Source of the DNA: a virus
Virus record (IMG/VR): IMGVR_UViG_3300044859_001178
Span: 1 to 37,459 of that record
Strand: one strand, 5' to 3'
DNA length: 37,459 bases
Shown here: positions 22,040-29,563 of the stretch, piece by piece
How positions within the stretch are numbered: the first letter of the stretch is position 1
How the letters are laid out: each line of letters begins with the position of its first letter
Program-made: the position numbers and the translations under genes
Notes under the pieces: model-generated
Seen by the model: the letters and a program-made list of their open reading frames with translations, nothing else
Databases searched by the model: none
What the model was told of the DNA's origin: nothing

Positions 22040-22297
22040 TTACTTGCGGTATTCGCGGTAAACTGTGCCATCTGGCAACGTGACGGTCCGCGCTGCCGTG
22101 TGCGGCATATTGGGCGTGTTGCGCCAGCCGTCGTCGGTCATTTTGATCGAATCAAACTTGACCCATGTTTTAGGCCAGCCAGTCCAAGCGACCTGAGCGC
22201 GTCCGTCTTTGATGTCGATGACCTGGCCGATGCGTGGGGCGTAATGCGAGGGGGTTTTGATGTGCTGGACTGTGGAGCCGATGGTAATAGAGTTCAT
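22040..22297 (-). CDS. Small SH3/KOW-like protein
   Basis: 85 residues. VQHIKTPSHYAPRIGQVIDIKDGRAQVAWTG... then TWVKFDSIKM resembles the small beta-barrel SH3/KOW folds found in phage accessory proteins. The start is preceded by ACCCAAT-ATG. Likely translated from the P2 transcript. Ligand unknown; nucleic-acid binding is plausible. Confidence 0.6.
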   Translation of the reverse strand: MNSITIGSTVQHIKTPSHYAPRIGQVIDIKDGRAQVAWTGWPKTWVKFDSIKMTDDGWRNTPNMPHTAARTVTLPDGTVYREYRK

Positions 22298-22336
22298 ATT
22301 GGGTATTGGGTAAAAGCGGGAGGGCTTTGATGCGGT

Positions 22337-22516
22337 CTAGTACTTGTCAAAGTTGCCGTGCGCCTTGGCGATGCGGTCAAACGTGCGCAGGGCTGAGTCG
22401 CGCAACTCAACGGACATGTGAGCGGTTTGGCGGTCGAAGGTGCCGCGAACGAGGCGCAGGTGGCGGCGGCTGGTGATTCCCTTGCGGGCGGTCTTGAGGC
22501 ATTGGATGATCGTCAT
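22337..22516 (-). CDS. 59-residue basic protein, first gene after P2
   Basis: Short ORF, MTIIQCLKTARKGITSRRHLRLVRG... ending AKAHGNFDKY. Strongly basic N-terminal half (RKGITSRRHLRLVRG), so a nucleic-acid-binding role is plausible. The ATG lies 6 nt from the -10 of promoter P2, the same position as the gene at 21688 relative to P1, which strongly supports it as a real gene despite its size. Confidence 0.6.
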   Translation of the reverse strand: MTIIQCLKTARKGITSRRHLRLVRGTFDRQTAHMSVELRDSALRTFDRIAKAHGNFDKY

Positions 22517-22522
22517 GTAATC

Positions 22523-22550
22523 ACTATACTCTAACGGGGGATAGCGTCAA
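22523..22550 (-). promoter_or_regulatory. Minus-strand promoter P2
   Basis: On the minus strand: TTGACG (22550-22545), a 16-bp spacer CTATCCCCCGTTAGAG, and TATAGT (22528-22523), with 6 nt to the ATG at 22516. Shares 12 of 16 spacer bases with P1, including CTATCCCC and the terminal AGAG. Confidence 0.75.
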
Positions 22551-22770
22551 CAGACGATTTAATCTTTTTCGCTTTTTTTATGAGTGCATCAATGAGCAGT
22601 AGCTGCACCCAGACAGGCGGCTCGCTCGCGTGCTGCTCGTACTTTTGGAGCATCTTGAGCGGCATCTCGGGGATGAGTCGAGCGCACTGCGACTGGCTCA
22701 ATCCATGCGCGCGACGGATTGAGATGAGGGTTGCTGCAAGGGTCTCGGTGGTGGTGGTGGTCTTGGTCAT
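22531..22770 (-). CDS. XRE-type helix-turn-helix regulator
   Basis: 79 residues with the HTH_XRE pattern TLISIRRAHGLSQSQCARLIPEMPLKMLQKYEQH (about 14-47), followed by one helix (WVQLLLIDALIKKAKKI). Proteins of this size act as Cro- or CI-like regulators in phages. It has its own promoter P3 with the spacer motif shared by P1 and P2, so it may repress all three, including itself. The end of its coding sequence overlaps the P2 -35 region. Confidence 0.75.
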   Translation of the reverse strand: MTKTTTTTETLAATLISIRRAHGLSQSQCARLIPEMPLKMLQKYEQHASEPPVWVQLLLIDALIKKAKKIKSSVDAIPR

Positions 22771-22779
22771 GAGTTGGTG

Positions 22780-22807
22780 ACTGTACGCTGATGGGGGATG
22801 CGGTCAA
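22780..22807 (-). promoter_or_regulatory. Minus-strand promoter P3
   Basis: On the minus strand: TTGACC (22807-22802), a 16-bp spacer GCATCCCCCATCAGCG, and TACAGT (22785-22780), with 9 nt to the ATG at 22770. The ATCCCC core and AGNG end are shared with P1 and P2. Confidence 0.7.
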
Positions 22808-23040
22808 GAGTCAATCCATGGTGCGTCTCTCAATAATGATAAACATTGATTGATTATCAAATATGATACGATTCTTACATATGAGAAAAAAGTACCATAA
22901 TAGTTGTAGCCACAAAAACCTCGTATGGGAAAAGTAGTGTTCAAAAAAAGTCGAGTACGGGAAAACCACCCCCCGGAAAAGTAATCTCTTGAACACGTAC
23001 TAAAAAGCAGGTTTCCGCCTCGCGCGCACAATTTGCGCTC

Positions 23041-23057
23041 TTGAGAACGAATCTCAA
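23041..23057. promoter_or_regulatory. Operator-like dyad 1, TTGAG-N7-CTCAA
   Basis: TTGAG at 23041-23045 and CTCAA at 23053-23057 with a 7-nt centre. The geometry matches dyad 2 located 75 bp downstream. Possible binding site of the XRE regulator. Confidence 0.5.
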
Positions 23058-23113
23058 TAGTATTTTACCACGAAGAATTGCAACTGGATCAAAAAAAACT
23101 CAAATTACAATGA

Positions 23114-23134
23114 TATTGAGTTTGCGTCTCAATA
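23114..23134. promoter_or_regulatory. Operator-like dyad 2, TATTGAG-N7-CTCAATA
   Basis: Perfect 7-bp arms (23114-23120 and 23128-23134) around TTTGCGT. Contains the same TTGAG-N7-CTCAA core as dyad 1. It lies just before the late-region coding frame that opens at 23148. Confidence 0.55.
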
Positions 23135-23237
23135 GCGTTAGTGGTAAATCAAGCGCATCGACACCGACCACCCAGTTTTTCAGGTAGCAGCTCCCGAGTA
23201 CGTCGAGCAGCCAGAAGACATCCTCGCCGAGCGCATC

Positions 23238-23654
23238 GTGCGGCGGTGGCGGCAACATGCGGATCTGAGCCGGGCGCAGGCCATCGACATTGTGAAGAGC
23301 GAGTACGTGCGATTTCAGATGGAACGCGAAGCACGCGACCTCGACCATTACAGCTACGCAAAAGGCATCAGCGCCGTCCTAGCCTACATCGCGGACAGTG
23401 CAACCCCAATGGTCGAGCTGGATGCGGTCGCTTACTGCTACGGGCTGATCGGTCGTGCGGAAGAGTCCATGGACCAGATAGCCAAGCGCCATCGGATTTC
23501 AAAGCAGGCATTTTCCAAGAAGGTGGAAAAAACGCTGGAGAGCTTTCACCTGAAACCCAAGCACGGGATGCGGCCACAACCTCAACGGAAGATTTACGAG
23601 TCAGTCCATCACGCCAAGTGGGAGCACATCGAACAAGACGCACCAAAATTATGA
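23238..23654 (+). CDS. Sigma-region-4/HTH-like protein, start uncertain
   Basis: 138 residues from the GTG at 23238. The C-terminal half has ESMDQIAKRHRISKQAFSKKVEKTLESF (about 79-106), a helix-turn-helix of sigma region 4 type. Protein-like sequence (TDHPVFQVAAPEYVEQPEDILAERIV) continues upstream in the same frame back to a stop at 23145, but with no ATG, GTG or TTG, so the real N-terminus may use a rare start or have been lost. It is the first gene of the packaging region and overlaps the resolvase start. May regulate late genes. Confidence 0.6.
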   Translation: MRRWRQHADLSRAQAIDIVKSEYVRFQMEREARDLDHYSYAKGISAVLAYIADSATPMVELDAVAYCYGLIGRAEESMDQIAKRHRISKQAFSKKVEKTLESFHLKPKHGMRPQPQRKIYESVHHAKWEHIEQDAPKL

Positions 23655-24109
23655 CCAGCTACATTGCAATCGACCCAGGGGTAAACGGCGGGATCGCGTG
23701 GGGCGCCACCGCGCTTTCATCCTGCATGGGGATGCCGGACAGCGACACAGAGATAGCGGAGGAGATCAGCCTGCTCTACAGTATGCGGCCAGGCATCAAG
23801 TGCATCATCGAGGACGTGCCGAAGTTTGTCGGCAGGGCGCTTCCGGGATCGACCATCTTCCCGCTCGCGTTCAACTGCGGGCTTGTGCGAGGTATCGCGG
23901 TGTCTCTTCGCATGCCGGTCATTCTGGTCAGGCCACAAGACTGGCAAAAGCACTTCCGGCTTGGCACCAAAGGCGACACCGCCGGGACGACCGAGTGGAA
24001 GAACAAACTGAAGGCCGAGGCACAGCGGCGCTACCCACATCTCAAAGTCACACTCAAAACAGCGGATGCGCTTCTGCTTCTAGCCTACGCACAAGAAAAA
24101 CAACTATAA
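23651..24109 (+). CDS. RuvC-like Holliday junction resolvase
   Basis: 152 residues. AIDPGVNGGIAWG with Asp8, CIIEDVP with Glu54/Asp55, and TADALLLLAYA with Asp139 match the acidic triad of RuvC-family resolvases in the RNase H fold. It would cut branched DNA before packaging. The start overlaps the upstream TGA (ATGA), and it lies upstream of the terminase genes, a common arrangement in phages. Confidence 0.85.
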   Translation: MTSYIAIDPGVNGGIAWGATALSSCMGMPDSDTEIAEEISLLYSMRPGIKCIIEDVPKFVGRALPGSTIFPLAFNCGLVRGIAVSLRMPVILVRPQDWQKHFRLGTKGDTAGTTEWKNKLKAEAQRRYPHLKVTLKTADALLLLAYAQEKQL

Positions 24110-24114
24110 CCACT

Positions 24115-24315
24115 ATGTTCCAACCAATCAAACTCGAAACCAGAAAGAACGTCGCGCGCTTCAAAAACATGCAGGTCGGCGAAGTGCGGGAACTTAACGC
24201 CAAGTCAAAGTCTCAGGCAATCGCGACGCTGCGCTTCCGCATGAGGAAGTACGTGCACGAGATTTACACGCTCGATGACTCATCCATGCCATTCAAATTC
24301 CGCCGCGACGCCTGA
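24115..24315 (+). CDS. Small basic protein, unknown
   Basis: 66 residues starting MFQPIKLETRKNVARFKNM, basic throughout (RFRMRKYVHEIYTLDD...FKFRRDA). Possibly DNA-binding. It starts 5 nt after the resolvase stop and its stop overlaps the next ATG (TGATG). No family was recognised. Confidence 0.6.
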   Translation: MFQPIKLETRKNVARFKNMQVGEVRELNAKSKSQAIATLRFRMRKYVHEIYTLDDSSMPFKFRRDA

Positions 24316-24881
24316 TGCAACTAGCACTTCCAAACTTTGACACGTTCAGCCAAAAAGAGCTGGAGGACTTTGCAGCGATTGAGCTTTCCATGATGCGGGA
24401 GGAAGCGCAGGCCGCATCCACAATCAGCCAGACCGCATTCCAGCGCGCTTGGAAAGTCGGCAAGGCGTGCGTCAAGCTCAAGGAGGCAGTGAGCGAGGAC
24501 GACTGGGAAGCATACGCAACCCAGCACGTCGGTGCCGGGGACTACTATGCGGTTTATCGCTGTATGCGCCTCGCGCGGATGTCGCCGGACAAGCCGCCGC
24601 TGCAAAAGACCGGGAGCAGCCAGTACAAGCAACTCCAGATTGCGATGGGGCTTGAGTCCGCACCAAAGACGACGCCGCGCAAGACGGACGTTCTCAAGTT
24701 CCAGAACCTCATGGCTTCCCTCGGCTGCATCAAACGCTGGTGGCGTGAGGGGCACGTCATCGAGACGCTCGATGCGGAGATGATCGCCGAAATCCTCGAA
24801 GACATGCAATTCCTTCAAGAAATTTATGAGACACTCAAAGAGCAGATTCCCGAAGCCACCGACACCGCCGCAAGTGGATAG
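24315..24881 (+). CDS. DUF3102-like protein
   Basis: 188 residues. The region about 40-90 (AFQRAWKVGKACVKLKEAVSEDDWEAYATQHVG...YYAVYRCMRLARM) resembles the DUF3102 pattern of phage and plasmid proteins (short helix, DW, then an aromatic YxAxRxMRxA stretch). The C-terminal part is acidic and helical. Its place before the terminase small subunit suggests a role in DNA processing or regulation; the family function is unknown. Confidence 0.6.
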   Translation: MQLALPNFDTFSQKELEDFAAIELSMMREEAQAASTISQTAFQRAWKVGKACVKLKEAVSEDDWEAYATQHVGAGDYYAVYRCMRLARMSPDKPPLQKTGSSQYKQLQIAMGLESAPKTTPRKTDVLKFQNLMASLGCIKRWWREGHVIETLDAEMIAEILEDMQFLQEIYETLKEQIPEATDTAASG

Positions 24882-24888
24882 AGAAATC

Positions 24889-25083
24889 ATGTTGGGCGAG
24901 GTGCCAAAGCGGATGCAGCAGACCATGGACATATCAAGAGAGACGGTCGCTGACTCGCAAGAACGGCTCGGTGACACCGGCGTGCTCTTGCGTGAGTGGA
25001 TCGAGTGGTGCGAGAGCACTGGGCGCGCTGCACACGCTGCGGATCTGATCGAGCGCAGCCGTGCGGAGATGCGCAATCAATAA
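24889..25083 (+). CDS. Small protein before terminase
   Basis: 64 residues from the ATG at 24889 (MLGEVPKRMQQTMDISRE). The frame extends upstream to an ATG at 24826 that would overlap the previous gene by 56 nt, and a GTG at 24874 is also possible. A helical, charged protein with no known domain. It ends 4 nt before the terminase small subunit. Confidence 0.55.
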   Translation: MLGEVPKRMQQTMDISRETVADSQERLGDTGVLLREWIEWCESTGRAAHAADLIERSRAEMRNQ

Positions 25084-25087
25084 CAGC

Positions 25088-25792
25088 ATGGATGCAACCA
25101 CCGCCGAGGACACACAGAAGAAGCTGCAAGACCTGCTCGCGCGGGTCGCTGCTGGTCATCCGTTGTCCTATGCGGAGACCGAGTTCCTTAAGAGTCGCAA
25201 CACCCAGCCGCGCTACGAGACTCAGAAAGATGTGGCCGACTTTTTCTCGATCTCGCCGGGCGCGCTACGTCGCTGGGAAGAGAAGTATCCGGAGGCATTT
25301 GTTAAAGGGCCAAACGGGTATGACATCGAAAAGATCAAGGCCGCAAGGCAGCAGTTTTTGGCCAGCGGCAAGTACACGCGGCTAAACGATGGTGACACGA
25401 TCAACGTGGAAGGCGTGCAGGATGTGGCGTCGCTCAAGGCGCGCAAGATCCATCTAGAGTGCCAGAAGCTCGCCACGCAGATTGAAATCCTACAGGCAAA
25501 ATACGTCTCGGTCGATGAGGTGCTGGCACAGGTCCGAGCCGTGATGTATGCAATCAAGGAGAAGATCAAGCGGGTGCCACCAGAAATGGCTTACGAGGTG
25601 AGCGGAGTGTCACCGGCGGAGGCCGAGGAGCGGTTACTTGTCTGCATCGACAAGATCCTGCGGGAGATGGAGCAGGAAGATTACATCAAGATCGAAGAGC
25701 AGCTCAAGGCGAAGAAGGTGGATGTCGAAATGATGGAAGTCGAGATCGCGCCAACCGAGCCAGTGAAGCGAGGGAGACCGCGCAAAAGCTGA
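25088..25792 (+). CDS. Terminase small subunit (Nu1-like)
   Basis: 234 residues. Residues about 45-85 (TQKDVADFFSISPGALRRWEEKYPEAFVKGPNGYDIEKIK) form a winged HTH of the phage DNA-packaging Nu1 type. The centre is a long helical region, and the C-terminus is acidic then basic (KRGRPRKS). It would recognise the packaging site and recruit the large subunit. The stop overlaps the large-subunit ATG (TGATG). Confidence 0.8.
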   Translation: MDATTAEDTQKKLQDLLARVAAGHPLSYAETEFLKSRNTQPRYETQKDVADFFSISPGALRRWEEKYPEAFVKGPNGYDIEKIKAARQQFLASGKYTRLNDGDTINVEGVQDVASLKARKIHLECQKLATQIEILQAKYVSVDEVLAQVRAVMYAIKEKIKRVPPEMAYEVSGVSPAEAEERLLVCIDKILREMEQEDYIKIEEQLKAKKVDVEMMEVEIAPTEPVKRGRPRKS

Positions 25793-27600
25793 TGGCATTC
25801 TCGATCTACCCATTGATGGCGGAGGTTTGGCGGCCAACGCCGAAGCTCCCGGTGGACGAGTGGCTGCGCACGCACGTGCGGTTCGAGCGCGGGCCCATCC
25901 TTGGGTCGTTCGATGTGCGCAATTCGCCATGGATTAAGGCACCGCTTGAAGAGCTGCGGAATCACGAAACGCGCGAAATCATCTGCGCGTGCTCGGTGCA
26001 GAGTGCGAAAACCGCTTTGGCCGAAGGCGCCATGTTGTACCTGATCGCTGAAGAAGGCGGGGATATGTGTCTCTACTTGCAAACCGACGAGCACGCCGAT
26101 GAGTTCCTTGATACGCGATTCAAGCACAGGATTCTGGACTGCAAGCCGGTGCGGGCAATGCTCAACAAGGGAGACAAAAGCATCCAAAAGCGGACGGTGG
26201 CATTCGCTCACATGACCCAGTACGTGATGGGCGCCAGCAACATTCACAATCTCCAGTCAAAAGCGGCGCGCTACGTCATCGGGGACGAGGCCGCATACTG
26301 GACGCACGGGCACATCGACGAGTCACGCAAGCGGACAACATCGTTCGACGCGCGCAATTCCAAGCGCATTTACGTGAGCACACCCATGAACAACAGCGGT
26401 GAATTTTACGAGAGTTTTTCCGCCGGATCATGCAGCGAGTGGCATGTGGCTTGTCCTGCGTGCGGGGAAAAGTGGCCGATGGTGCTGGGTCAGCTCAAGT
26501 GGGACGGTGAAGGCGCCAAGCTGGCTGACGGCAAATACGACCTCGCGCGGATCAAGAACACGGTCAGATACGAATGCCCCTCGTGCAAAGTCCACCTCAA
26601 GGACGAGCCGCAAGTCCGCCGGCAGATCGCGAACAGCGGGTTCTATCAGAATCAGAACTCGGCGCCAGACCCGCGCGTCAAGAGTTACCACTGGAACGCG
26701 CTGACCGTGCCATGGGTAGCGTGGGACACTATCGCCAGCGAGTTCTTGAAGGCAGAACACGCGCGGAAATTGGGTGATTACTCGCCGCTCGCGGAGTTTG
26801 TACGCAAGCGGCTGGGTGAGTTCTGGGATATGCGGGAGTTTCAGAGCGAAGAGGTCAATTTGTCGGGCGGTTTCGCGATGGAGGAGCCGTGGGAGCAAGA
26901 GTTTAGGCGTTACATGACCGTGGACGTTCAGCGTGACTATTTCCGCGTCATTGTCCGACTTTGGGCGCAAAACGGCGAATCTAGACTCTTTTACGCGGGC
27001 GAGCTGCATACATGGGCGCAACTGGCCGACCTACAAAAGCGATTAGAAATCACCGACAGGCGCGTGTTCGTCGATTGCGGCTTTGAGCGGTACCAAGGTG
27101 AGGTTTACCGCCAGTGTGCGGCCAATAATTGGATCGCGCTCAAGGGCGACAAAGCGCAGTTCTTCACGTGGACATTGCTGGACAAGCGGACAGGCCGGAG
27201 CCGGTCGGTCAAACGTCCGTATTCGCAGATCCAACACGTCGATTCCGGGGTGGGACTTGCACGATCCAAAGTCCGCAACGCTCGACAGGCTGACTTGTGC
27301 GACCGTATTGTCTGGAGCAGCGACTACATCAAGCTGGTTCTGCATCGTCTGCGCGCAGGCCAGGGGGCATCGTGGCAGATCGCGCACAATGCGCCGAAGT
27401 GGTACTTCAAGGAGATTCAGAACGAGGTGTTTGTCACCGAGAAGGACAAGCGGACCGGCAAGAACAAGACGTTTTTCAAAAAGCTAGGCGAAAACCACTC
27501 GTTCGACGCCGAAGCCATGCAGGTGCTGGCCGCCTGCATCGAAAAGATCATCGGGCAGGCCGAAATCATCACAAACGACGTGGAGGCTGTCAACGCTTGA
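25792..27600 (+). CDS. Terminase large subunit, GpA family
   Basis: 602 residues, the usual length for lambda GpA-type terminases. ATPase: a variant P-loop SVQSAKTA (68-75) and Walker B YVIGDEAAYW (161-170). A zinc-finger pair, CPAC (221-224) and CPSC (262-265), typical of the family. Nuclease half: TVDVQ with Asp378, VDCGFE with Asp428 and HSFDAEAM near the C-terminus. It cuts and translocates DNA into the prohead. The start overlaps the small-subunit stop. Confidence 0.92.
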   Translation: MAFSIYPLMAEVWRPTPKLPVDEWLRTHVRFERGPILGSFDVRNSPWIKAPLEELRNHETREIICACSVQSAKTALAEGAMLYLIAEEGGDMCLYLQTDEHADEFLDTRFKHRILDCKPVRAMLNKGDKSIQKRTVAFAHMTQYVMGASNIHNLQSKAARYVIGDEAAYWTHGHIDESRKRTTSFDARNSKRIYVSTPMNNSGEFYESFSAGSCSEWHVACPACGEKWPMVLGQLKWDGEGAKLADGKYDLARIKNTVRYECPSCKVHLKDEPQVRRQIANSGFYQNQNSAPDPRVKSYHWNALTVPWVAWDTIASEFLKAEHARKLGDYSPLAEFVRKRLGEFWDMREFQSEEVNLSGGFAMEEPWEQEFRRYMTVDVQRDYFRVIVRLWAQNGESRLFYAGELHTWAQLADLQKRLEITDRRVFVDCGFERYQGEVYRQCAANNWIALKGDKAQFFTWTLLDKRTGRSRSVKRPYSQIQHVDSGVGLARSKVRNARQADLCDRIVWSSDYIKLVLHRLRAGQGASWQIAHNAPKWYFKEIQNEVFVTEKDKRTGKNKTFFKKLGENHSFDAEAMQVLAACIEKIIGQAEIITNDVEAVNA

Positions 27601-27602
27601 CA
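27597..27602 (+). promoter_or_regulatory. TTGACA element 14 nt before ATG 27617
   Basis: The TGA inside this TTGACA is the stop codon of the terminase gene. The hexamer ends exactly 14 nt before the ATG at 27617, as at four other late genes. Confidence 0.5.
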
Positions 27603-27616
27603 GGCTGAGTGACTTT

Positions 27617-27892
27617 ATGGGCGGACCTTCAATTCTACGATATGCTTCGCTGCAATTTTGCGAAACGCTTTACGATCAGTGCTTATCGGCGCTGACCGAA
27701 GGGCAGGGCACCATCGTGATTAGCACATCCGGCGGCGGTGAGTCCGAAACCCGCGCGTCTGGATCAGACGGAGGCATTCCCGTGATGACCTTGATGAGGG
27801 CGGTGATGCGGAGGATGCACCAGCTCGACCCAGTGAAGTACCCGGGTATCTCCAACCGCCTTAAACCTGACTTTTCAACCTTTCCGCTATGA
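27617..27892 (+). CDS. Small head-tail connector-like protein
   Basis: 91 residues between terminase and portal, the position of gpW-type joining proteins. The sequence (FCETLYDQCLSALTEGQGTIVISTSGGGESETRASGSDGG.. RMHQLDPVKY) is short and partly helical, and I do not see a decisive signature. The start has no Shine-Dalgarno but has TTGACA at N14. The stop overlaps the portal start (ATGA). Confidence 0.6.
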   Translation: MGGPSILRYASLQFCETLYDQCLSALTEGQGTIVISTSGGGESETRASGSDGGIPVMTLMRAVMRRMHQLDPVKYPGISNRLKPDFSTFPL

Positions 27893-29547
27893 GTTTCATC
27901 GAACAAACGATCAGGTTTTTCAGTCCGGCAACCGCCTTGCAACGCCAACGCGCGAAGGCGCAGCTTGAGGCGGGCGACAGGACGGGCTACTGGCGCGTCG
28001 GGGCGCAGTCATCGACTAATCGCCGGGCGAGCGGGCAAGCACTGGATCAGCCTGATTCCAGCCGCAATCACACCGACCGCGTGACGCTCATCCGGGAGGC
28101 GCGGTGGCTGGAGGAGAATAGCAGTGTGGTGAAGTCGATCCTGCGCAAGTACCGCACCTTTTCGGTGGGCCGCTTACAGTACGTGCCGCGCACCAGCTCC
28201 GAGGAAGCCAACAGAGCAATCACGGCTTACGTGGAAAGGTGGATGTCGAGCTGCGACCTGACCCGGCGCCACCACTTTCGGGTGCTGGCCGGGTTGGGTG
28301 TCACGTCGATGAAGCGTGACGGTGACATTGGCTACATCGTGTCCGAAGTGCCGATGACGCAGCTCGACGAGATGCTCAAAATCAGTCCGATCCGGCTACA
28401 GGCCATCGAGGCTGACCGCATCGGCTCGATTCCTAATCGCAACGGCACGGATGCGAAGCCGTTTAAGCCGCTTAAGAGAGGCGAGCAAGACTTTTCCGGC
28501 GTCGTCATCGACTCAACCGGAAGGCCGATCCGATATCGGATCTACAATCGCAGCCTAACCGGTGAGTCCATGATGCCTGCGCTCGAAGTGCCAGCGCAGG
28601 AGTTCCTTCACCTGTTCGACCCCACCCGTCTTGACTCTTATCGCGGTTTCTCGGCGTTCGACGCGGCAATCACCGACATCAAGGATCTACAAGAGATCCT
28701 CGCGTGCGAGAAGATCTCAGTGAAGTACCTTTCCTCGATCAGCGGCGTCATCAATAATGCTGACGGCAGCGCAGATCAGGACGTATCTCTGGATACGACG
28801 CACAGCGACTACATGTCGGATGCGGATCGGCTGAAGAAGGTGGAGCCGGGCGCCATTCAGTACCTCGCAGAAGGCGAATCGTTCAACCCGGTTGATTTTA
28901 ACCGACCTTCACCGACTTTTAACGGGTTTCTTGACACGCTCGTGCGCTCGACCGGGCTGGCTGTCGGGCTGCCTTACGGATTTATCTACTCCTGGGCGGG
29001 ACAAGGGACAGCGGTCAGGATGGAAGCTGCGCAGGCCGCGCGTGAGTTTGAAATGACGCAGCTAACGCTGGAGGAGAAGCTTCTGTATCCGATCGTCATG
29101 CGGGTCATCGCTCGCGGTATCCAGCTCGGTCACCTGCCAGCCGTACCAGACTTTGATGCGGGGGAGTGGCGCTTTCCGGCCAAAGTCACCGCCGACATCG
29201 GGCGCGAATCGAAGGCGCTCATCGACGAGACCATGGCCGGGATTATCAGCAAGACGCAGATTGCAGCCGATCGCGGTGAGGATCGCAACATCATCCGCAG
29301 TCTGCTCCGCGCTGAAGCCATGGAGCTTGTCGAGGACGCCAAGATGGTGCAAGACGCATCTGGCGGAGTGCTGGATCTGCCAACCGCCATCTACATGCTG
29401 GAGCGGCGGGCTCCTAACGCGCCAGCTATCCCGGCGCCAGCGGCTGCGCCTGCGGAGGACGTGCCAGAAGTCGAGGACGAAGAGTCACCCGAGGACGAGG
29501 CCGAAGACATCGCCGAGGACGAAGCCGAGGCTGGTAGCACTGATTGA
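27889..29547 (+). CDS. Portal protein (lambda B family)
   Basis: 552 residues. DRVTLIREARWLEENSSVVKSILRKYRTFSVG near the N-terminus, RLQAIEADRIGSIPN in the middle, and SAFDAAITDIKDLQEILACEK followed by GFLDTLVRSTGLAVGLPYGFIY match the lambda-type phage portal family. It forms the dodecameric ring for DNA entry. The last 40 residues are extremely acidic. The start overlaps the upstream stop; the TGA stop is inside the TTGACA preceding the protease. Confidence 0.9.
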   Translation: MSFIEQTIRFFSPATALQRQRAKAQLEAGDRTGYWRVGAQSSTNRRASGQALDQPDSSRNHTDRVTLIREARWLEENSSVVKSILRKYRTFSVGRLQYVPRTSSEEANRAITAYVERWMSSCDLTRRHHFRVLAGLGVTSMKRDGDIGYIVSEVPMTQLDEMLKISPIRLQAIEADRIGSIPNRNGTDAKPFKPLKRGEQDFSGVVIDSTGRPIRYRIYNRSLTGESMMPALEVPAQEFLHLFDPTRLDSYRGFSAFDAAITDIKDLQEILACEKISVKYLSSISGVINNADGSADQDVSLDTTHSDYMSDADRLKKVEPGAIQYLAEGESFNPVDFNRPSPTFNGFLDTLVRSTGLAVGLPYGFIYSWAGQGTAVRMEAAQAAREFEMTQLTLEEKLLYPIVMRVIARGIQLGHLPAVPDFDAGEWRFPAKVTADIGRESKALIDETMAGIISKTQIAADRGEDRNIIRSLLRAEAMELVEDAKMVQDASGGVLDLPTAIYMLERRAPNAPAIPAPAAAPAEDVPEVEDEESPEDEAEDIAEDEAEAGSTD

Positions 29548-29549
29548 CA
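29544..29549 (+). promoter_or_regulatory. TTGACA element 14 nt before ATG 29564
   Basis: TTGACA overlaps the portal stop codon and ends exactly 14 nt before the protease ATG. One of five identical arrangements. Confidence 0.5.
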
Positions 29550-29563
29550 TCGGGGCGGCCAGT

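Larger units (their letters stand above)
22808..23147. other. AT-rich gene-free control region
   Basis: 340 nt between the divergent XRE gene and the late region, clearly more AT-rich than its flanks. It holds two TTGAG-N7-CTCAA dyads, an additional CTCAATA half site (22829), short repeats around GGGAAAA (22927, 22959), and an inverted pair TTTACCAC/GTGGTAAA (23064-23071 and 23141-23148). I see no convincing gene; a 25-codon ORF from the ATG at 23110 is probably spurious. Confidence 0.6.

Noticed and set aside
20769-22770. Lysogeny module with integrase and attachment site
   Set aside because: An XRE regulator and small genes are present, but there is no integrase, excisionase or partition gene in the window, so temperate lifestyle cannot be claimed.
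23141-23650. GTG-started Arg-rich frame preceding the resolvase
   Set aside because: Arg/His/Ser-rich composition typical of a shadow frame; the overlapping HTH frame is far more protein-like. The resolvase starts at 23651.
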